Origin: Actinomycetales bacterium
GTDB taxonomy: Bacteria; Actinomycetota; Actinomycetes; Actinomycetales; Microbacteriaceae
Direction: 5' to 3'
Length of the DNA: 64,000 bases
Assembly: GCA_015655415.1 (NCBI GenBank)
Contig: JAATFB010000022.1
Coordinates: 62,001 to 126,000 of the forward strand
Part shown: in pieces, positions 8,161-17,132 of the stretch
How positions within the stretch are numbered: the stretch's first letter is position 1
Layout of the letters: each line of letters opens with the position of its first letter
Notes under the pieces: model-generated
What the model was told of the DNA's origin: nothing
Seen by the model: the letters and a program-made list of their open reading frames with translations, nothing else
Databases searched by the model: none
Program-made: the position numbers and the translations under genes

Positions 8161-10374
8161 TCATGCCCGGGCGAGGAAGTCGCGGGAGCGGTCGGTGAGC
8201 CGGTCCGCGATCGCCGAGACCAGCGCCGGGTGGTCCTCCAGTCGCGGGTCGCGCTGAAGCAGCGCGGCGGCATCCGAACGAGCCCTCTCGATGACCTCGC
8301 CGTCGCGGGCGACCCGCAGCAGTCGCAGCGATGACCTGCCGCCCGACTGGTCGCTGCCCAGCACGTCGCCCTCCCTGCGCAGCTCCAGGTCGGCCTCGGC
8401 CAGCGCGAAGCCGTCGAGCGTGGCCGCGACCGCCTCGACCCGCTCACGTGCCAGGGTGCCGTTCTCGGCGGTCGTGACGAACAGGCACAGTCCCGGGGCG
8501 GTGCCGCGGCCCACCCGGCCGCGCAGCTGATGCAGCTGCGAGACGCCGAACCGGTCGGCGTCGAGCACGATCATGGCGGACGCGTTCGGCACGTCGACGC
8601 CCACCTCGATCACGGTGGTCGCGACGATGAGGTCGAGGGCGCCCGCCGAGAACGAGCGCATCACGCCATCCTTCTCGTCGGCGGGCATCCTGCCGTGCAG
8701 GGCGGCGATCCGCGCTCCGGAGAGCACGGGATTCGACCGCACGGCCGCGAGGGTCTGCTCGACCAACGCGACGGCGCTCACGGGGCCGCCGTCCTCGCGC
8801 CCCGTGACCGGCTCGAGCTCGTCTCCCTCCGTCTCCTTCGCGGTGATCGCCGGGCACACCACGAACACCTGGTGTCCGGCGGCGATCTCCTCCGCCGCCC
8901 GTTCCCAGACCCGACCCTCCCAGCGCGGATGCTCGGCCAACGGCACCACGAAGCTCTCGATCCGCTGCCTGCCCGCGGGAAGCTGCGCGATCGTCGACAC
9001 GTCGAGGTCTCCGAACACCGTCATCGCCACCGTGCGCGGGATGGGCGTGGCCGTGAGCACCAGCTGGTGCGGGGGCCGCTCGGCCTTGGCGCGCAGGATG
9101 TCGCGCTGCTCGACGCCGAAGCGATGCTGCTCGTCGACCACGACGAGCCCGAGGTCGAAGAACGACACGTTCTCGCCCAGCAGTGCATGGGTGCCGACCA
9201 CGATCTGCGCCTGGCCGCTGACCGCGCGCAGCATCGCCCTCTTGCGCTCCGCGGTGGTGAGCCGCCCGGTGAGCAGCGTGGGCATGAGCTCGGCCGACAG
9301 GTCGGGGCCGAGCGCGGCGACGATCGAGCGCAGATGCTGGGAGGCCAGCACCTCGGTGGGGGCCAGGAACGCGGACTGTCCGCCGTTGTCCGCCACCTGC
9401 AGCATGGCGCGCAGCGCCACGACGGTCTTGCCGCTGCCGACCTCGCCCTGGACGAGCCGGTTCATCGGCACCGGCTGCGCGAGGTCGTGCGCGATCTGCT
9501 CGCCCACGGAGCGCTGGTCGTCGGTGAGCTCGAACGGCAGCTGCGCGTCGAAACGCGCCGCATGGCCCCCGGGCACCGGAGGCCGGGCGACCGCCGGCGT
9601 CTCCCGCACCCGCTCCCGCTCCCGCAGCAGGGCGGCCTGCAGGACGAAGGCCTCCTGATAGCGCAGGACGTCACGCGCCCGGTGCCAGTCCGCGTCGGTC
9701 AGGGGGACGTGGATGTCCCGCAGGGCGGTCGCGAAGTCCTCCAACCGGTGCTCGGCGGCGATGCGCTGCGGCACCGGGTCGTCGACGGGTCCCAGCCGCG
9801 GGAGCACGGTCTCGCGGATCACGCGTGCGATCTTCCAGCTCGGCAGCGATGCGGTCGCGGGGTAGATCGGGATGGGACGGCTCTGCCACGCCGCGATGTC
9901 GGCATCCGCGTCGTCGTCGAACAGCTCGTAGTCCGGGTGGGTGAGCTGAGGCACGCCCTTGTAGCGGTTCACCCGGCCCGCGAAGATCCCGCGCCTGCCC
10001 ACTCGAAGCTCCTTGGCACGGCCCGGCTGGTTGAAGAAGGTGAGCGTGAGCGCCCCGGTGCCGTCGGAGATGGAGGCCTCCACGATCGAGCCCCGCCGCT
10101 GGCGCATCGGCCGGGTCTCGCAGTGCCGCACCTCGGCCACGATCGTGACATCCTCCCCAGCGGGGAGATCGGCGAGCGCGGTCAGCTCGCCGCGGTGGGC
10201 ATATCGCCTCGGATAGTGCGCCAGGAGGTCGCCTACCGTGTGGTGGCCGAAGGCCCGGGCGAAGAGCGCGGACTGGCGTTCCCCGATCGCTGTCCGCAGC
10301 GGAGTGCGCAGCCCGGCGCCGTCCGCCGGGCCAGCGGCATCCCGTCCCGACTGCTCCGTTCGCGGCTGCGCCAT
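8161..10374 (-). CDS. recG: ATP-dependent DNA helicase RecG
   Basis: Branch-migrating helicase that remodels stalled replication forks. The 737-residue protein shows the N-terminal OB wedge domain (LLAHYPRRYAHRGEL), helicase motif I GEVGSGKTVVALRA, a DEQH box (VVVDEQHRFGVEQR), motif III TATPIPRT and the C-terminal RecG signature QLHQLRGRVGRG. Length is normal for the family. The ATG is preceded by TAGCCT and the 6-base spacer GGAGGC, which is too close to act well as a Shine-Dalgarno, so a leaderless mRNA is likely. It is divergent from rsmD. Confidence 0.96.
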   Translation of the reverse strand: MAQPRTEQSGRDAAGPADGAGLRTPLRTAIGERQSALFARAFGHHTVGDLLAHYPRRYAHRGELTALADLPAGEDVTIVAEVRHCETRPMRQRRGSIVEASISDGTGALTLTFFNQPGRAKELRVGRRGIFAGRVNRYKGVPQLTHPDYELFDDDADADIAAWQSRPIPIYPATASLPSWKIARVIRETVLPRLGPVDDPVPQRIAAEHRLEDFATALRDIHVPLTDADWHRARDVLRYQEAFVLQAALLRERERVRETPAVARPPVPGGHAARFDAQLPFELTDDQRSVGEQIAHDLAQPVPMNRLVQGEVGSGKTVVALRAMLQVADNGGQSAFLAPTEVLASQHLRSIVAALGPDLSAELMPTLLTGRLTTAERKRAMLRAVSGQAQIVVGTHALLGENVSFFDLGLVVVDEQHRFGVEQRDILRAKAERPPHQLVLTATPIPRTVAMTVFGDLDVSTIAQLPAGRQRIESFVVPLAEHPRWEGRVWERAAEEIAAGHQVFVVCPAITAKETEGDELEPVTGREDGGPVSAVALVEQTLAAVRSNPVLSGARIAALHGRMPADEKDGVMRSFSAGALDLIVATTVIEVGVDVPNASAMIVLDADRFGVSQLHQLRGRVGRGTAPGLCLFVTTAENGTLARERVEAVAATLDGFALAEADLELRREGDVLGSDQSGGRSSLRLLRVARDGEVIERARSDAAALLQRDPRLEDHPALVSAIADRLTDRSRDFLARA

Positions 10375-10380
10375 GCCTCC

Positions 10381-10386
10381 AGGCTA
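10381..10386 (-). promoter_or_regulatory. Possible -10 box for leaderless recG
   Basis: TAGCCT on the minus strand, 6 bases upstream of the recG ATG, in the 60-bp divergent recG/rsmD spacer. Confidence 0.45.
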
Positions 10387-10421
10387 CGGCCCGCGACCGA
10401 CGCGACGGCGGCTGCTGTCGA

Positions 10422-10427
10422 TACCCT
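10422..10427 (+). promoter_or_regulatory. Possible -10 box for leaderless rsmD
   Basis: TACCCT 7 bases before the rsmD ATG. No Shine-Dalgarno is visible in the GACAGCC spacer, so transcription probably starts at the ATG. Confidence 0.5.
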
Positions 10428-10434
10428 GACAGCC

Positions 10435-11025
10435 ATGACCCGCATCGTCTCCGGATTCGCCGGCTCGCTGACGCTCGCGGTGCCGCGCTCCGGCACCCGT
10501 CCGACCAGCGATCGGGTCCGTGAGGCCGTGTTCTCCACGCTCCAGGCGATGGATGCCGTCGCCGGCATGCGCGTGCTCGACCTCTACGCGGGCTCAGGAG
10601 CGCTCGGGCTCGAGGCGATCAGCAGGGGCGCCGACTCCGCGGTGCTCGTCGAGCGCAGCGGCCAGGCGGCGGCAGTGTGCCGCGCCAACGCGGCGGCCGT
10701 GCTCGGCTCGGCGGCGCGGTCCTGGCGCCGTCCGCGCGTCGACGTGCTGCAGACGACCGTGCGTGCCTATCTGGGTCGGCCGGCCCCGGCGGAGATCGAT
10801 CTCGCGTTCCTCGACCCGCCCTACGACACACCCGAGGAGGAGCTGACGCAGGCGCTGACGGCGCTGGCCCCTCGCCTCGCCGACGACGCCGTCGTGGTGG
10901 TCGAACGCGGCGCCCGCTCGCCGGAGCCTGCGTGGCCGCACTCGCTCGCGCCGCTGCGTTCCCGGTCGTACGGCGAGACCATCGTCTGGTTCGCTCAGCC
11001 GGCGGCGCCGTTCCAGCCCGCATAG
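10435..11025 (+). CDS. rsmD: 16S rRNA (guanine(966)-N2)-methyltransferase RsmD
   Basis: SAM-dependent methyltransferase acting on G966 of 16S rRNA. The 196-residue protein begins MTRIVSGFAGSLTLAVP, has the SAM-binding VLDLYAGSGALGLEAISRGA near residues 43-62 and the catalytic FLDPPYD motif. The start is fixed by the family consensus and by the -10 box 7 bases upstream. In related genomes it follows recG or precedes coaD. Its last 31 bp run antisense to the end of thiL. Confidence 0.94.
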   Translation: MTRIVSGFAGSLTLAVPRSGTRPTSDRVREAVFSTLQAMDAVAGMRVLDLYAGSGALGLEAISRGADSAVLVERSGQAAAVCRANAAAVLGSAARSWRRPRVDVLQTTVRAYLGRPAPAEIDLAFLDPPYDTPEEELTQALTALAPRLADDAVVVVERGARSPEPAWPHSLAPLRSRSYGETIVWFAQPAAPFQPA

Positions 11026-12023
11026 GGGTCCCAGCCGCTCGGACCGAGGTAGGGGCGCCCGTCCACGCTGACCCGGGCCGCGACCTCCTGCGCACCGGAG
11101 ATCCCGGCGCCGTCCGGCACGGCCTGCGCCGGGGATCCGGTGACCGTGCCGATCGCACGGAACGCCGCTGGCAGTGACGCGTCGGCGGGGAAGCAGGCCA
11201 GCAGGGCGTGGTCCTCTCCCCCGGCGAGCGCGCCGGCGGGATCGTCGCCCAGGCGTCCCGAGCTCAGGTCGATCCGCACACCGGACGCCCCGGCCAGCCG
11301 CGCGGCGTCCAACGCGAGGCCATCGCTGACGTCGAGCATGGCGGTCGCGCCGGCGCGGGCGGCCGCGACGCCGGCGCCGATCGGAGGAGTGGGCCTGCGC
11401 TGGACGGCCACCTCGGGCACGCGTGCCGCCACATCGGCGGCACGGCTCGCGTCGGGCGCGCCATGGTCGTCGACGGCGAGCGCGAAGAGCGCACGGAGCC
11501 CGCGTGCCGCCTCCCCCAGGGTTCCCGCTATCGCGACGACGTCGCCCGGCCGGGCGCCCGACCTCAGCACCGGCCGCCGTCCCTCGAGATCGCCGAACGC
11601 GGTCACGGCGAGGGTGAACGCCTCGGACGCCGAAAGGTCACCGCCCACCACCCCGCACCCCGGCGCGAGGGCGTCGCACGCCGACCGGAACCCGTCGGCG
11701 ATGCCCTCCATCGTGCTCACCGGGGTCTGCGGCGGGGCGGCGATCGCGACGACGAGGGCGGTCGGGCGCGCGCCCATCGCCGCGATGTCGGCCAGGTTCG
11801 TGGCAGCAGCCTTCCAGCCGACGTCGTCGGGCGACGACCAGCCCCACCGGAAGTCCGGACCCGCGATCATCATGTCCGTCGTCACGACGTAACGGCCGTC
11901 CGGCGCCGCGACCACAGCCGCGTCGTCCCCCGGCCCGACGAGCGCCGTCGCGGCACGGGGAAGCCGGGGGAAGATGCGGCGCAGGGTCGCTGCCTCGCCT
12001 GCCGAGGCCAGTGTGTCGGTCAC
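10995..12023 (-). CDS. thiL: Thiamine-monophosphate kinase
   Basis: Phosphorylates thiamine monophosphate to the diphosphate cofactor. The 342-residue protein has the PurM-like fold motifs: GPGDDAAVVAAPDGRYVVTT near the N terminus, VGWKAAATNLADIAAMGA, GGDLSAS and MLDVSDGLALDA. The GTG start (VTDTLASAGEAATLRR) is chosen because TACCGT lies 6 bases upstream and the family begins close to this point. Its 3' end overlaps the convergent rsmD gene by 31 bp. No TPP riboswitch is visible upstream. Confidence 0.93.
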   Translation of the reverse strand: MTDTLASAGEAATLRRIFPRLPRAATALVGPGDDAAVVAAPDGRYVVTTDMMIAGPDFRWGWSSPDDVGWKAAATNLADIAAMGARPTALVVAIAAPPQTPVSTMEGIADGFRSACDALAPGCGVVGGDLSASEAFTLAVTAFGDLEGRRPVLRSGARPGDVVAIAGTLGEAARGLRALFALAVDDHGAPDASRAADVAARVPEVAVQRRPTPPIGAGVAAARAGATAMLDVSDGLALDAARLAGASGVRIDLSSGRLGDDPAGALAGGEDHALLACFPADASLPAAFRAIGTVTGSPAQAVPDGAGISGAQEVAARVSVDGRPYLGPSGWDPYAGWNGAAG

Positions 12024-12029
12024 CTCATC

Positions 12030-12035
12030 ACGGTA
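12030..12035 (-). promoter_or_regulatory. Possible -10 box for leaderless thiL
   Basis: TACCGT on the minus strand, 6 bases upstream of the thiL GTG. Confidence 0.4.
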
Positions 12036-12140
12036 GAGGCCCGACACGGCGGAACGGAAACCCGGCTCCGCGGGGACGTCGCATCGCACGGCGACGGCAG
12101 GCGTCCTGGGCGGTCGGCGACGCCCGTGCGGGGCAGACGA

Positions 12141-12146
12141 TAGCCT
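12141..12146 (+). promoter_or_regulatory. Possible -10 box for leaderless DUF3515 gene
   Basis: TAGCCT 7 bases upstream of the ATG. The spacer GGGCGGG is G-rich but a poor Shine-Dalgarno. The box lies in the divergent spacer facing thiL. Confidence 0.4.
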
Positions 12147-12153
12147 GGGCGGG

Positions 12154-12651
12154 ATGCCTGCCCGCTGCACCCGCCGCTTTCGCCTCGCCGCCATCGTCGG
12201 GACCTGCGCGTGCACGCTGCTGCTGGCCGCATGCGCGCCGACCGTCGCTCTCGATGCCGCACCGGACGCGAACAGCCCGCGCTGCGCCGACGTCACCGTG
12301 CACCTGCCCGACAGCGTTGCGGGCAAGGCGAAACGCGAGACCGACGCGCAGGCCACCGGCGCCTGGGGCGATCCGGTCGTCGTGCTGCTGCGCTGCGGCG
12401 TGCCACCCATCGGGCCCACGACCAAGCCGTGCATCACGGTGAACGGCATCGACTGGGTGCTGGAGAACGATCCGGCGGCGTCCGCCCTGCGCTACATCAC
12501 GTTCGGTCGTGTGCCCGCCACCGAGGTGGTGATCCAGCACGGCAAGGGCGGGGTCGCCGATTCCGCCGTGCTCCCGGACCTCGCGGATGCGATCGGAGCG
12601 ATCCCCCAGCAGAGGCATGAGAAGTGCCGCGGCGTCTCCGACGTCACCTAG
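12154..12651 (+). CDS. DUF3515 family lipoprotein
   Basis: A 165-residue predicted lipoprotein. Residues 1-27 form a signal peptide with basic start, hydrophobic core and lipobox LLAAC, followed by a small extracytoplasmic domain with several cysteines. The sequence resembles DUF3515, an actinobacterial family of unknown function. It is often encoded between thiL and ddl, as here, which suggests a cell-envelope role but does not prove one. It converges on ddl with a 90-bp spacer in which I see no clear terminator. Confidence 0.8.
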   Translation: MPARCTRRFRLAAIVGTCACTLLLAACAPTVALDAAPDANSPRCADVTVHLPDSVAGKAKRETDAQATGAWGDPVVVLLRCGVPPIGPTTKPCITVNGIDWVLENDPAASALRYITFGRVPATEVVIQHGKGGVADSAVLPDLADAIGAIPQQRHEKCRGVSDVT

Positions 12652-12741
12652 CCGACCGGCACTCCCACGCCGGCCCCCACCTCGACGGCCCGGCAGACCG
12701 GCTGACGCTCCGCCTTGGCCGTGCCGTCTCGGCGGTGGCGC

Positions 12742-13830
12742 TCAGCCGCGGTCGAGCGCGAGCTCGATCAGCTCGTCGATCAGCTCCGGATAGCTCAGGC
12801 CGGAGGCCTGCCACACCTTCGGGAACATCGAGATCGGCGTGAACCCGGGCATCGTGTTCAGCTCGTTGACCACCCATCCGTCGGCCGTGAGGAAGAAGTC
12901 CACCCGCGCGAGCCCGGCGCAGTCGATCGCCTCGAACGCGCGCACGGCGAGCTCCTGCATCTCGGCCAGCTGCGGCTCGGAGAGGTCGGCCGGGCACGCC
13001 AGCTCGATGCCGGGCGCGTCGAGGTACTTCGCCTCGAAGTCGTAGAAGCCGCGGCCGCTGACGACGATCTCCCCGGCGACGGATGCCCTGGGCGCCCCGC
13101 CGTTGCGGCCACCGAGCACGCCGATCTCGACCTCACGCCCCACGACGGCGGACTCGACGATCGCCTTGCCGTCTTCGGCGAACGCGACATCCAGCGCGCC
13201 GGAGAGCCCCTCTACGGACGCGATCTTCGTGACGCCGACGCTCGACCCGGCCCGTGCTGGCTTGACGAAGAGCGGTGAGCCGAGCTCGCGCACGCGATCG
13301 GCCACGGCATCCTCCGCGCGCCGCCATTCGTCGCCGGTCACCGTGACCCACGGCGCGACCTGGATCCCGGCCGATCGCAGGACGGTCTTGGTGAAGTGCT
13401 TGTCCATGCCCAACGCGCTGCCGAGCACCCCCGACCCGACGTACGGGACGCCGGAGAGCTCCAGCAGCCCCTGGATGGTGCCGTCCTCCCCCCATCGGCC
13501 GTGCAGGATGGGGAACACGACGTCGATGTCGCCGAGGGAGGCGACGACGCCGTCCCTCTCCACGGTGAGCTCCCGCGAGCGCACGGACTCGGGCCAGCGC
13601 ACCCGGCTGCCGTCGTCACGCACCTCGGGAAGCGCGTCGGGATCCAGCGCGAAGGCGCCCGGATCGTCGCGCTCCAGCACGAACGCCCCGTCGCGGGTGA
13701 TGCCGACCGGAATGACCTCGTACCGGTCGCGGTCAAGCGCCCCGAGCACCCCGCCCGCCGTGGCGCAGCTGATCGAATGCTCGCTCGAACGCCCGCCGAA
13801 AAGAAGCACGAGGACGCGCTTGTGAGTCAT
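12742..13830 (-). CDS. ddl: D-alanine--D-alanine ligase
   Basis: Makes the D-Ala-D-Ala dipeptide for peptidoglycan precursors. The 362-residue protein has the ATP-grasp features: FGGRSSEHSISCATA at the N terminus, FPILHGRWGEDGTIQG, GSGVLGSALGMDK, FVKPARAGSSVGV and the metal/ATP end WVVNELNTMPGFT. The ATG start MTHKRVLVL has AAAGGA 6 bases upstream. The gene begins inside the last 98 bp of gpsA in another frame. The murA-plsC-gpsA-ddl series makes this an envelope-synthesis operon. Confidence 0.95.
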   Translation of the reverse strand: MTHKRVLVLLFGGRSSEHSISCATAGGVLGALDRDRYEVIPVGITRDGAFVLERDDPGAFALDPDALPEVRDDGSRVRWPESVRSRELTVERDGVVASLGDIDVVFPILHGRWGEDGTIQGLLELSGVPYVGSGVLGSALGMDKHFTKTVLRSAGIQVAPWVTVTGDEWRRAEDAVADRVRELGSPLFVKPARAGSSVGVTKIASVEGLSGALDVAFAEDGKAIVESAVVGREVEIGVLGGRNGGAPRASVAGEIVVSGRGFYDFEAKYLDAPGIELACPADLSEPQLAEMQELAVRAFEAIDCAGLARVDFFLTADGWVVNELNTMPGFTPISMFPKVWQASGLSYPELIDELIELALDRG

Positions 13831-14854
13831 CCGTAGTCCTTTCACCGCGAGGGGTGTCGTCCGTGGTCAGGTGAGGGGCCAGATCCTTCGGCTCGAGCGT
13901 ACCGGCAAGCACCTGCCCGACCTGCTCGACGATCGGCATGACCACGCCCTTCGCCCGGGCGAGCGCGAGGATCGGCCCGACGGACGCAAGGCCCTCCGCC
14001 GTCTGGTTCATCTGCCTGACCACCTCGGCGAACGCGTAGCCCTGGCCGAGCAGGCGCCCCGCGGTGTTGTTGCGCGACAGCGGCGACTGACAGGTGGCGA
14101 TCAGGTCGCCGAGTCCGGCCAGCCCGGCGAGCGTCTCGCGCTCCGCGCCGTGCGCCACCGCGAAATCGGTCATCTCCACCAGCCCGCGCGTGATGATGGA
14201 CGCCTTCGTGTTCTCGCCGTAGCCGACGCCGTCGACGATTCCGATCGCGACCGCGATCAGGTTCTTCAGCACGCCGCCGAACTCGGTCCCGACCACGTCG
14301 GTGTTGACGAAGGAGCGGAAGTACGAGTTGCGCGCCGCCAGCGCCACCTCGTGGGCGGTGTCCATGCTCGCCGAGGAGATGACCGCGGCGGTCGGCTGTC
14401 TCTTCGCGATCTCCAACGCCAGGTTCGGGCCGGATGCCACCGCGATCCGCGCCGCGTCGATCGCGAGCACCTCCGCGATCACCTCGCTCATGCGCAGGCC
14501 GGTGCCCTTCTCGACGCCCTTCATCAGGCTGACGACGGGGATGTCGGGCGGCAGCAGAGGCTCGATGGCGATCAGGTTCTCGCGGAGGCTCTGGCTGGGC
14601 ACCGAGATGAAGAGCTGCTCGACGTCGCGCAGCGCCTCGCGGAGGTCGGAGGTGGCGGAGAGGTTGCGCGGCAGGTTGACGCCCGGAAGGTACTGGCTGT
14701 TGCGGCGTGCCTCCCGGATCTCCCTGGCGGCCTCGGGACGGCGCGCCCACAGGGTCACGTCGGAGCCGCCGTCGGCGAGGACCTTGGCGAATGTGGTGCC
14801 CCAGCTGCCGGCGCCCAGCACCGTCACCCGCCGCGCCTGCTGCCTAGCCCTCAA
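13733..14854 (-). CDS. gpsA: Glycerol-3-phosphate dehydrogenase [NAD(P)+]
   Basis: Reduces dihydroxyacetone phosphate to sn-glycerol-3-phosphate for phospholipid synthesis; the acyltransferase plsC is just upstream. The Rossmann motif VLGAGSWGTTFA is at residues 12-23, with SVPSQSLRE, the catalytic-lysine segment GVLKNLIAVAIGI and NNTAGRLLGQG. I used the TTG that overlaps the plsC stop by 11 bp; a GTG nine codons downstream is an alternative. The reading frame continues about 33 codons past where ddl starts, giving an arginine-rich tail (QARPRASFRRAF) that is unusual for the family. Confidence 0.92.
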   Translation of the reverse strand: MRARQQARRVTVLGAGSWGTTFAKVLADGGSDVTLWARRPEAAREIREARRNSQYLPGVNLPRNLSATSDLREALRDVEQLFISVPSQSLRENLIAIEPLLPPDIPVVSLMKGVEKGTGLRMSEVIAEVLAIDAARIAVASGPNLALEIAKRQPTAAVISSASMDTAHEVALAARNSYFRSFVNTDVVGTEFGGVLKNLIAVAIGIVDGVGYGENTKASIITRGLVEMTDFAVAHGAERETLAGLAGLGDLIATCQSPLSRNNTAGRLLGQGYAFAEVVRQMNQTAEGLASVGPILALARAKGVVMPIVEQVGQVLAGTLEPKDLAPHLTTDDTPRGERTTDDSQARPRASFRRAFERAFDQLRHGGRGARGA

Positions 14855-15716
14855 AGCGACCCGTCTCGCTCTGCGCGTGCGCGGTGGGATCCCAGCGCAC
14901 CGGGGGCGCCTTCTCGCCGCGCAGCTTCTCCAGCTCGTGCGTGATCGCCTGCATGATGCGGTCGGTGGCGGCGGTCAGGGTCGCCGCGTCGGCCGGCCTG
15001 CCCCTGAGGTCGTCGAGATCGACCGGTCTGCCGATCGAGAACGTGATCGTCTTGCGCGGGAACAGGCTGACCTTGCGGGAGTAGCGGCCCATGATCCGCT
15101 GGGTGCCCCAGTGCGCCACCGGGATGACCGGGATGCCGTAGTCGAGGGCGAGGCGCGCGGCCCCCGTCTTGCCGCGCATGGGCCACAGGTCCGGGTCGCG
15201 GGTGAGCGTGCCCTCCGGGTAGACGATCACCACCTTGCCCTCGTCGACGATCCGCTGTGCGTGCACCATCGGCCCCCTCCCGCGCCCCTGGCTGCGGCTG
15301 ACGGGGACCTGACCGGAGCGCCTGAGGAACCAGCCGACCACCGGCACCGAGAACAGACTCTCCTTCGCGAGGAAGTGCGGTGCTCGGCCGCGTCGCCAGA
15401 TCATCGCGCCGACCACCAGCGGGTCGATCTCGCTGTAGTGGTTGGGTGCGATGACGAACGCGCCCTGCAAGGGCAGGTTCTCACGCCCGTGCACCCTGAA
15501 CCGTGCCACGGTTCCGATGAGTGGCACGACGACCGTGGCCATCACCCAGAACGCGCTGGGCCGCATGGTCTCCTTGAGCGGCCTGCGGCGCTTCACCGAC
15601 GAGACCTCCCCCGTGCGTCGCCTCACGGCCCGCTCGGATCGGGACGTCCCGGCACGCGGGGCGGGCGATGCATCCGGTTCGTCGGGCGTTGTCGGCACCC
15701 GCCCATTATCCGTCAT
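14844..15716 (-). CDS. plsC: 1-acyl-sn-glycerol-3-phosphate acyltransferase family protein
   Basis: A 290-residue PlsC-family acyltransferase. It has the NHYSEIDP version of the NHxxxxD catalytic motif, the glycerol-phosphate-binding YPEGTLTRD and a hydrophobic segment (FWVMATVVVPLIGTVA) before the catalytic domain. The N-terminal 45 residues are hydrophilic and charged. In context with gpsA it should acylate lysophosphatidate on the inner face of the membrane; substrate specificity is inferred. The ATG is 45 bp after murA, so it probably shares its transcript. Confidence 0.88.
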   Translation of the reverse strand: MTDNGRVPTTPDEPDASPAPRAGTSRSERAVRRRTGEVSSVKRRRPLKETMRPSAFWVMATVVVPLIGTVARFRVHGRENLPLQGAFVIAPNHYSEIDPLVVGAMIWRRGRAPHFLAKESLFSVPVVGWFLRRSGQVPVSRSQGRGRGPMVHAQRIVDEGKVVIVYPEGTLTRDPDLWPMRGKTGAARLALDYGIPVIPVAHWGTQRIMGRYSRKVSLFPRKTITFSIGRPVDLDDLRGRPADAATLTAATDRIMQAITHELEKLRGEKAPPVRWDPTAHAQSETGRFEG

Positions 15717-15761
15717 CAGGGGTGCGCGACGGCACCGGTGCTTCTCCGGACCGGGAGGGCC

Positions 15762-17132
15762 TCAGGCCTCCAGCACGAAGTCGGCGCCGAGCTGCTCCAG
15801 CTTTCCGATGAAGTTCTCGTAGCCTCGGCTGATCATCCCGACGTTGCTCACCGTCGACCTGCCGTTGGCGGTGAGGGCGGCGATCAGGTGGCTGAACCCG
15901 CCGCGCAGATCGGGCACCTCGATGTCGGCGCCGTGCAGCACGGTCGGGCCGGCGATCACCGCGGAGTGGTTGAAGTTGCGCTGACCGAATCGGCACGGGT
16001 GGCCGCCCAGGCACTCCTTGTGGATCTCGATGGTCGCACCCATCTCGACCAGCGCGGAGACGAACCCGAACCGCTGCTCGTACACCGTCTCGTGCACGAT
16101 CGAGACGCCCTTGGCCTTGGTGAGGGCGACCACGAGCGGCTGCTGCCAGTCCGTCATGAACCCGGGGTGCACGTCGGTCTCGATGATCACGGGCTTCAGC
16201 GGTCCGCCAGGGTGGTAGAACCGGATGCCGTCATCGTGGATGTCGAACGCGCCGCCCACCTTGCGGAACACGTTCAGGAACGTCAGCATCTCGGCCTGGC
16301 GTGCCCCGCCGATGAAGATGTCGCCCTCGGTCGCCAGCGCCGCCGCGGCCCAGCTGGCGGCCTCGTTGCGGTCGAACAGCGCGGTGTGGCTGTAGCCGGT
16401 GAGCCGGCTCACGCCCTCGATGCGGATCACCCGGTCGGTGTCCACCGTGATGATGGAGCCCATCTTCTGCAGGATGTTGATCAGATCCATGATCTCGGGC
16501 TCGATCGCCGCGCCCCGCAGCTCGGTGATGCCGTCGGCCTTCGTGGCGGTGAGGAGCACCTGCTCGGTGGCGCCGACGCTGGGGTAAGGCAGCTCGACCT
16601 TGGCGCCGTGCAGACCGTTCGGCGCCGTCATGCGGATGCCGCTGGGCAGCTTCTCGACCACCGCCCCGAAGCGCCGGAGCACCTCCAGGTGGTAGTCGAT
16701 GGGTCGGTCGCCGATGCGGCATCCGCCCAGATCGGGGATGAAGGCCTCGCCCAGCGCGTGCAGCAACGGCCCGCAGAACAGGATCGGGATGCGGCTGGAG
16801 CCGGCGTGCGCGTCGATGTCGGCCATGTGGGCGCTCTCCACCCCGGTCGGGTCCAGCAGGAGCACCCCCTCCTCCGGACCGTCGGTCACCCTGACGCCGT
16901 GGATGTCGAGCAGGCCGCGGACCACGCGCACGTCGCTGATGTCGGGCACGTCGCGCAGCTCGCTCGGCCCGTCGCCGAGGAGCGCGGCGACCATGGCCTT
17001 GGTGACGAGGTTCTTCGCGCCCTTGAGCTGGATGCGCCCGGTCAACGGGCGTCCGCCATTGATGGTGATCCTCTCCGCGGTCAGTCCCACGCGGGCCCCC
17101 GCCGCTTGCGCGTCCTGCAGAAGTGTGTTCAC
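15762..17132 (-). CDS. murA: UDP-N-acetylglucosamine 1-carboxyvinyltransferase
   Basis: First committed enzyme of peptidoglycan synthesis; adds enolpyruvate to UDP-GlcNAc and is the fosfomycin target family. The 456-residue protein carries [15 protein letters not shown] near the N terminus and [13 protein letters not shown], whose cysteine aligns with catalytic Cys115 of E. coli MurA. The GTG start ([12 protein letters not shown]) overlaps the leuD stop as GTGA; an upstream ATG at 17165 is less likely because homologs begin at the NTLxQDAQ segment. The order leuC-leuD-murA-plsC-gpsA-ddl suggests one transcript. Confidence 0.95.
   Translation of the reverse strand: MNTLLQDAQAAGARVGLTAERITINGGRPLTGRIQLKGAKNLVTKAMVAALLGDGPSELRDVPDISDVRVVRGLLDIHGVRVTDGPEEGVLLLDPTGVESAHMADIDAHAGSSRIPILFCGPLLHALGEAFIPDLGGCRIGDRPIDYHLEVLRRFGAVVEKLPSGIRMTAPNGLHGAKVELPYPSVGATEQVLLTATKADGITELRGAAIEPEIMDLINILQKMGSIITVDTDRVIRIEGVSRLTGYSHTALFDRNEAASWAAAALATEGDIFIGGARQAEMLTFLNVFRKVGGAFDIHDDGIRFYHPGGPLKPVIIETDVHPGFMTDWQQPLVVALTKAKGVSIVHETVYEQRFGFVSALVEMGATIEIHKECLGGHPCRFGQRNFNHSAVIAGPTVLHGADIEVPDLRGGFSHLIAALTANGRSTVSNVGMISRGYENFIGKLEQLGADFVLEA

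Noticed and set aside
8530-10434. Rightward frame running through recG into rsmD
   Set aside because: It is in frame with rsmD by chance; the upstream part is antisense to recG and its composition is not protein-like. rsmD starts at the family consensus ATG at 10435.
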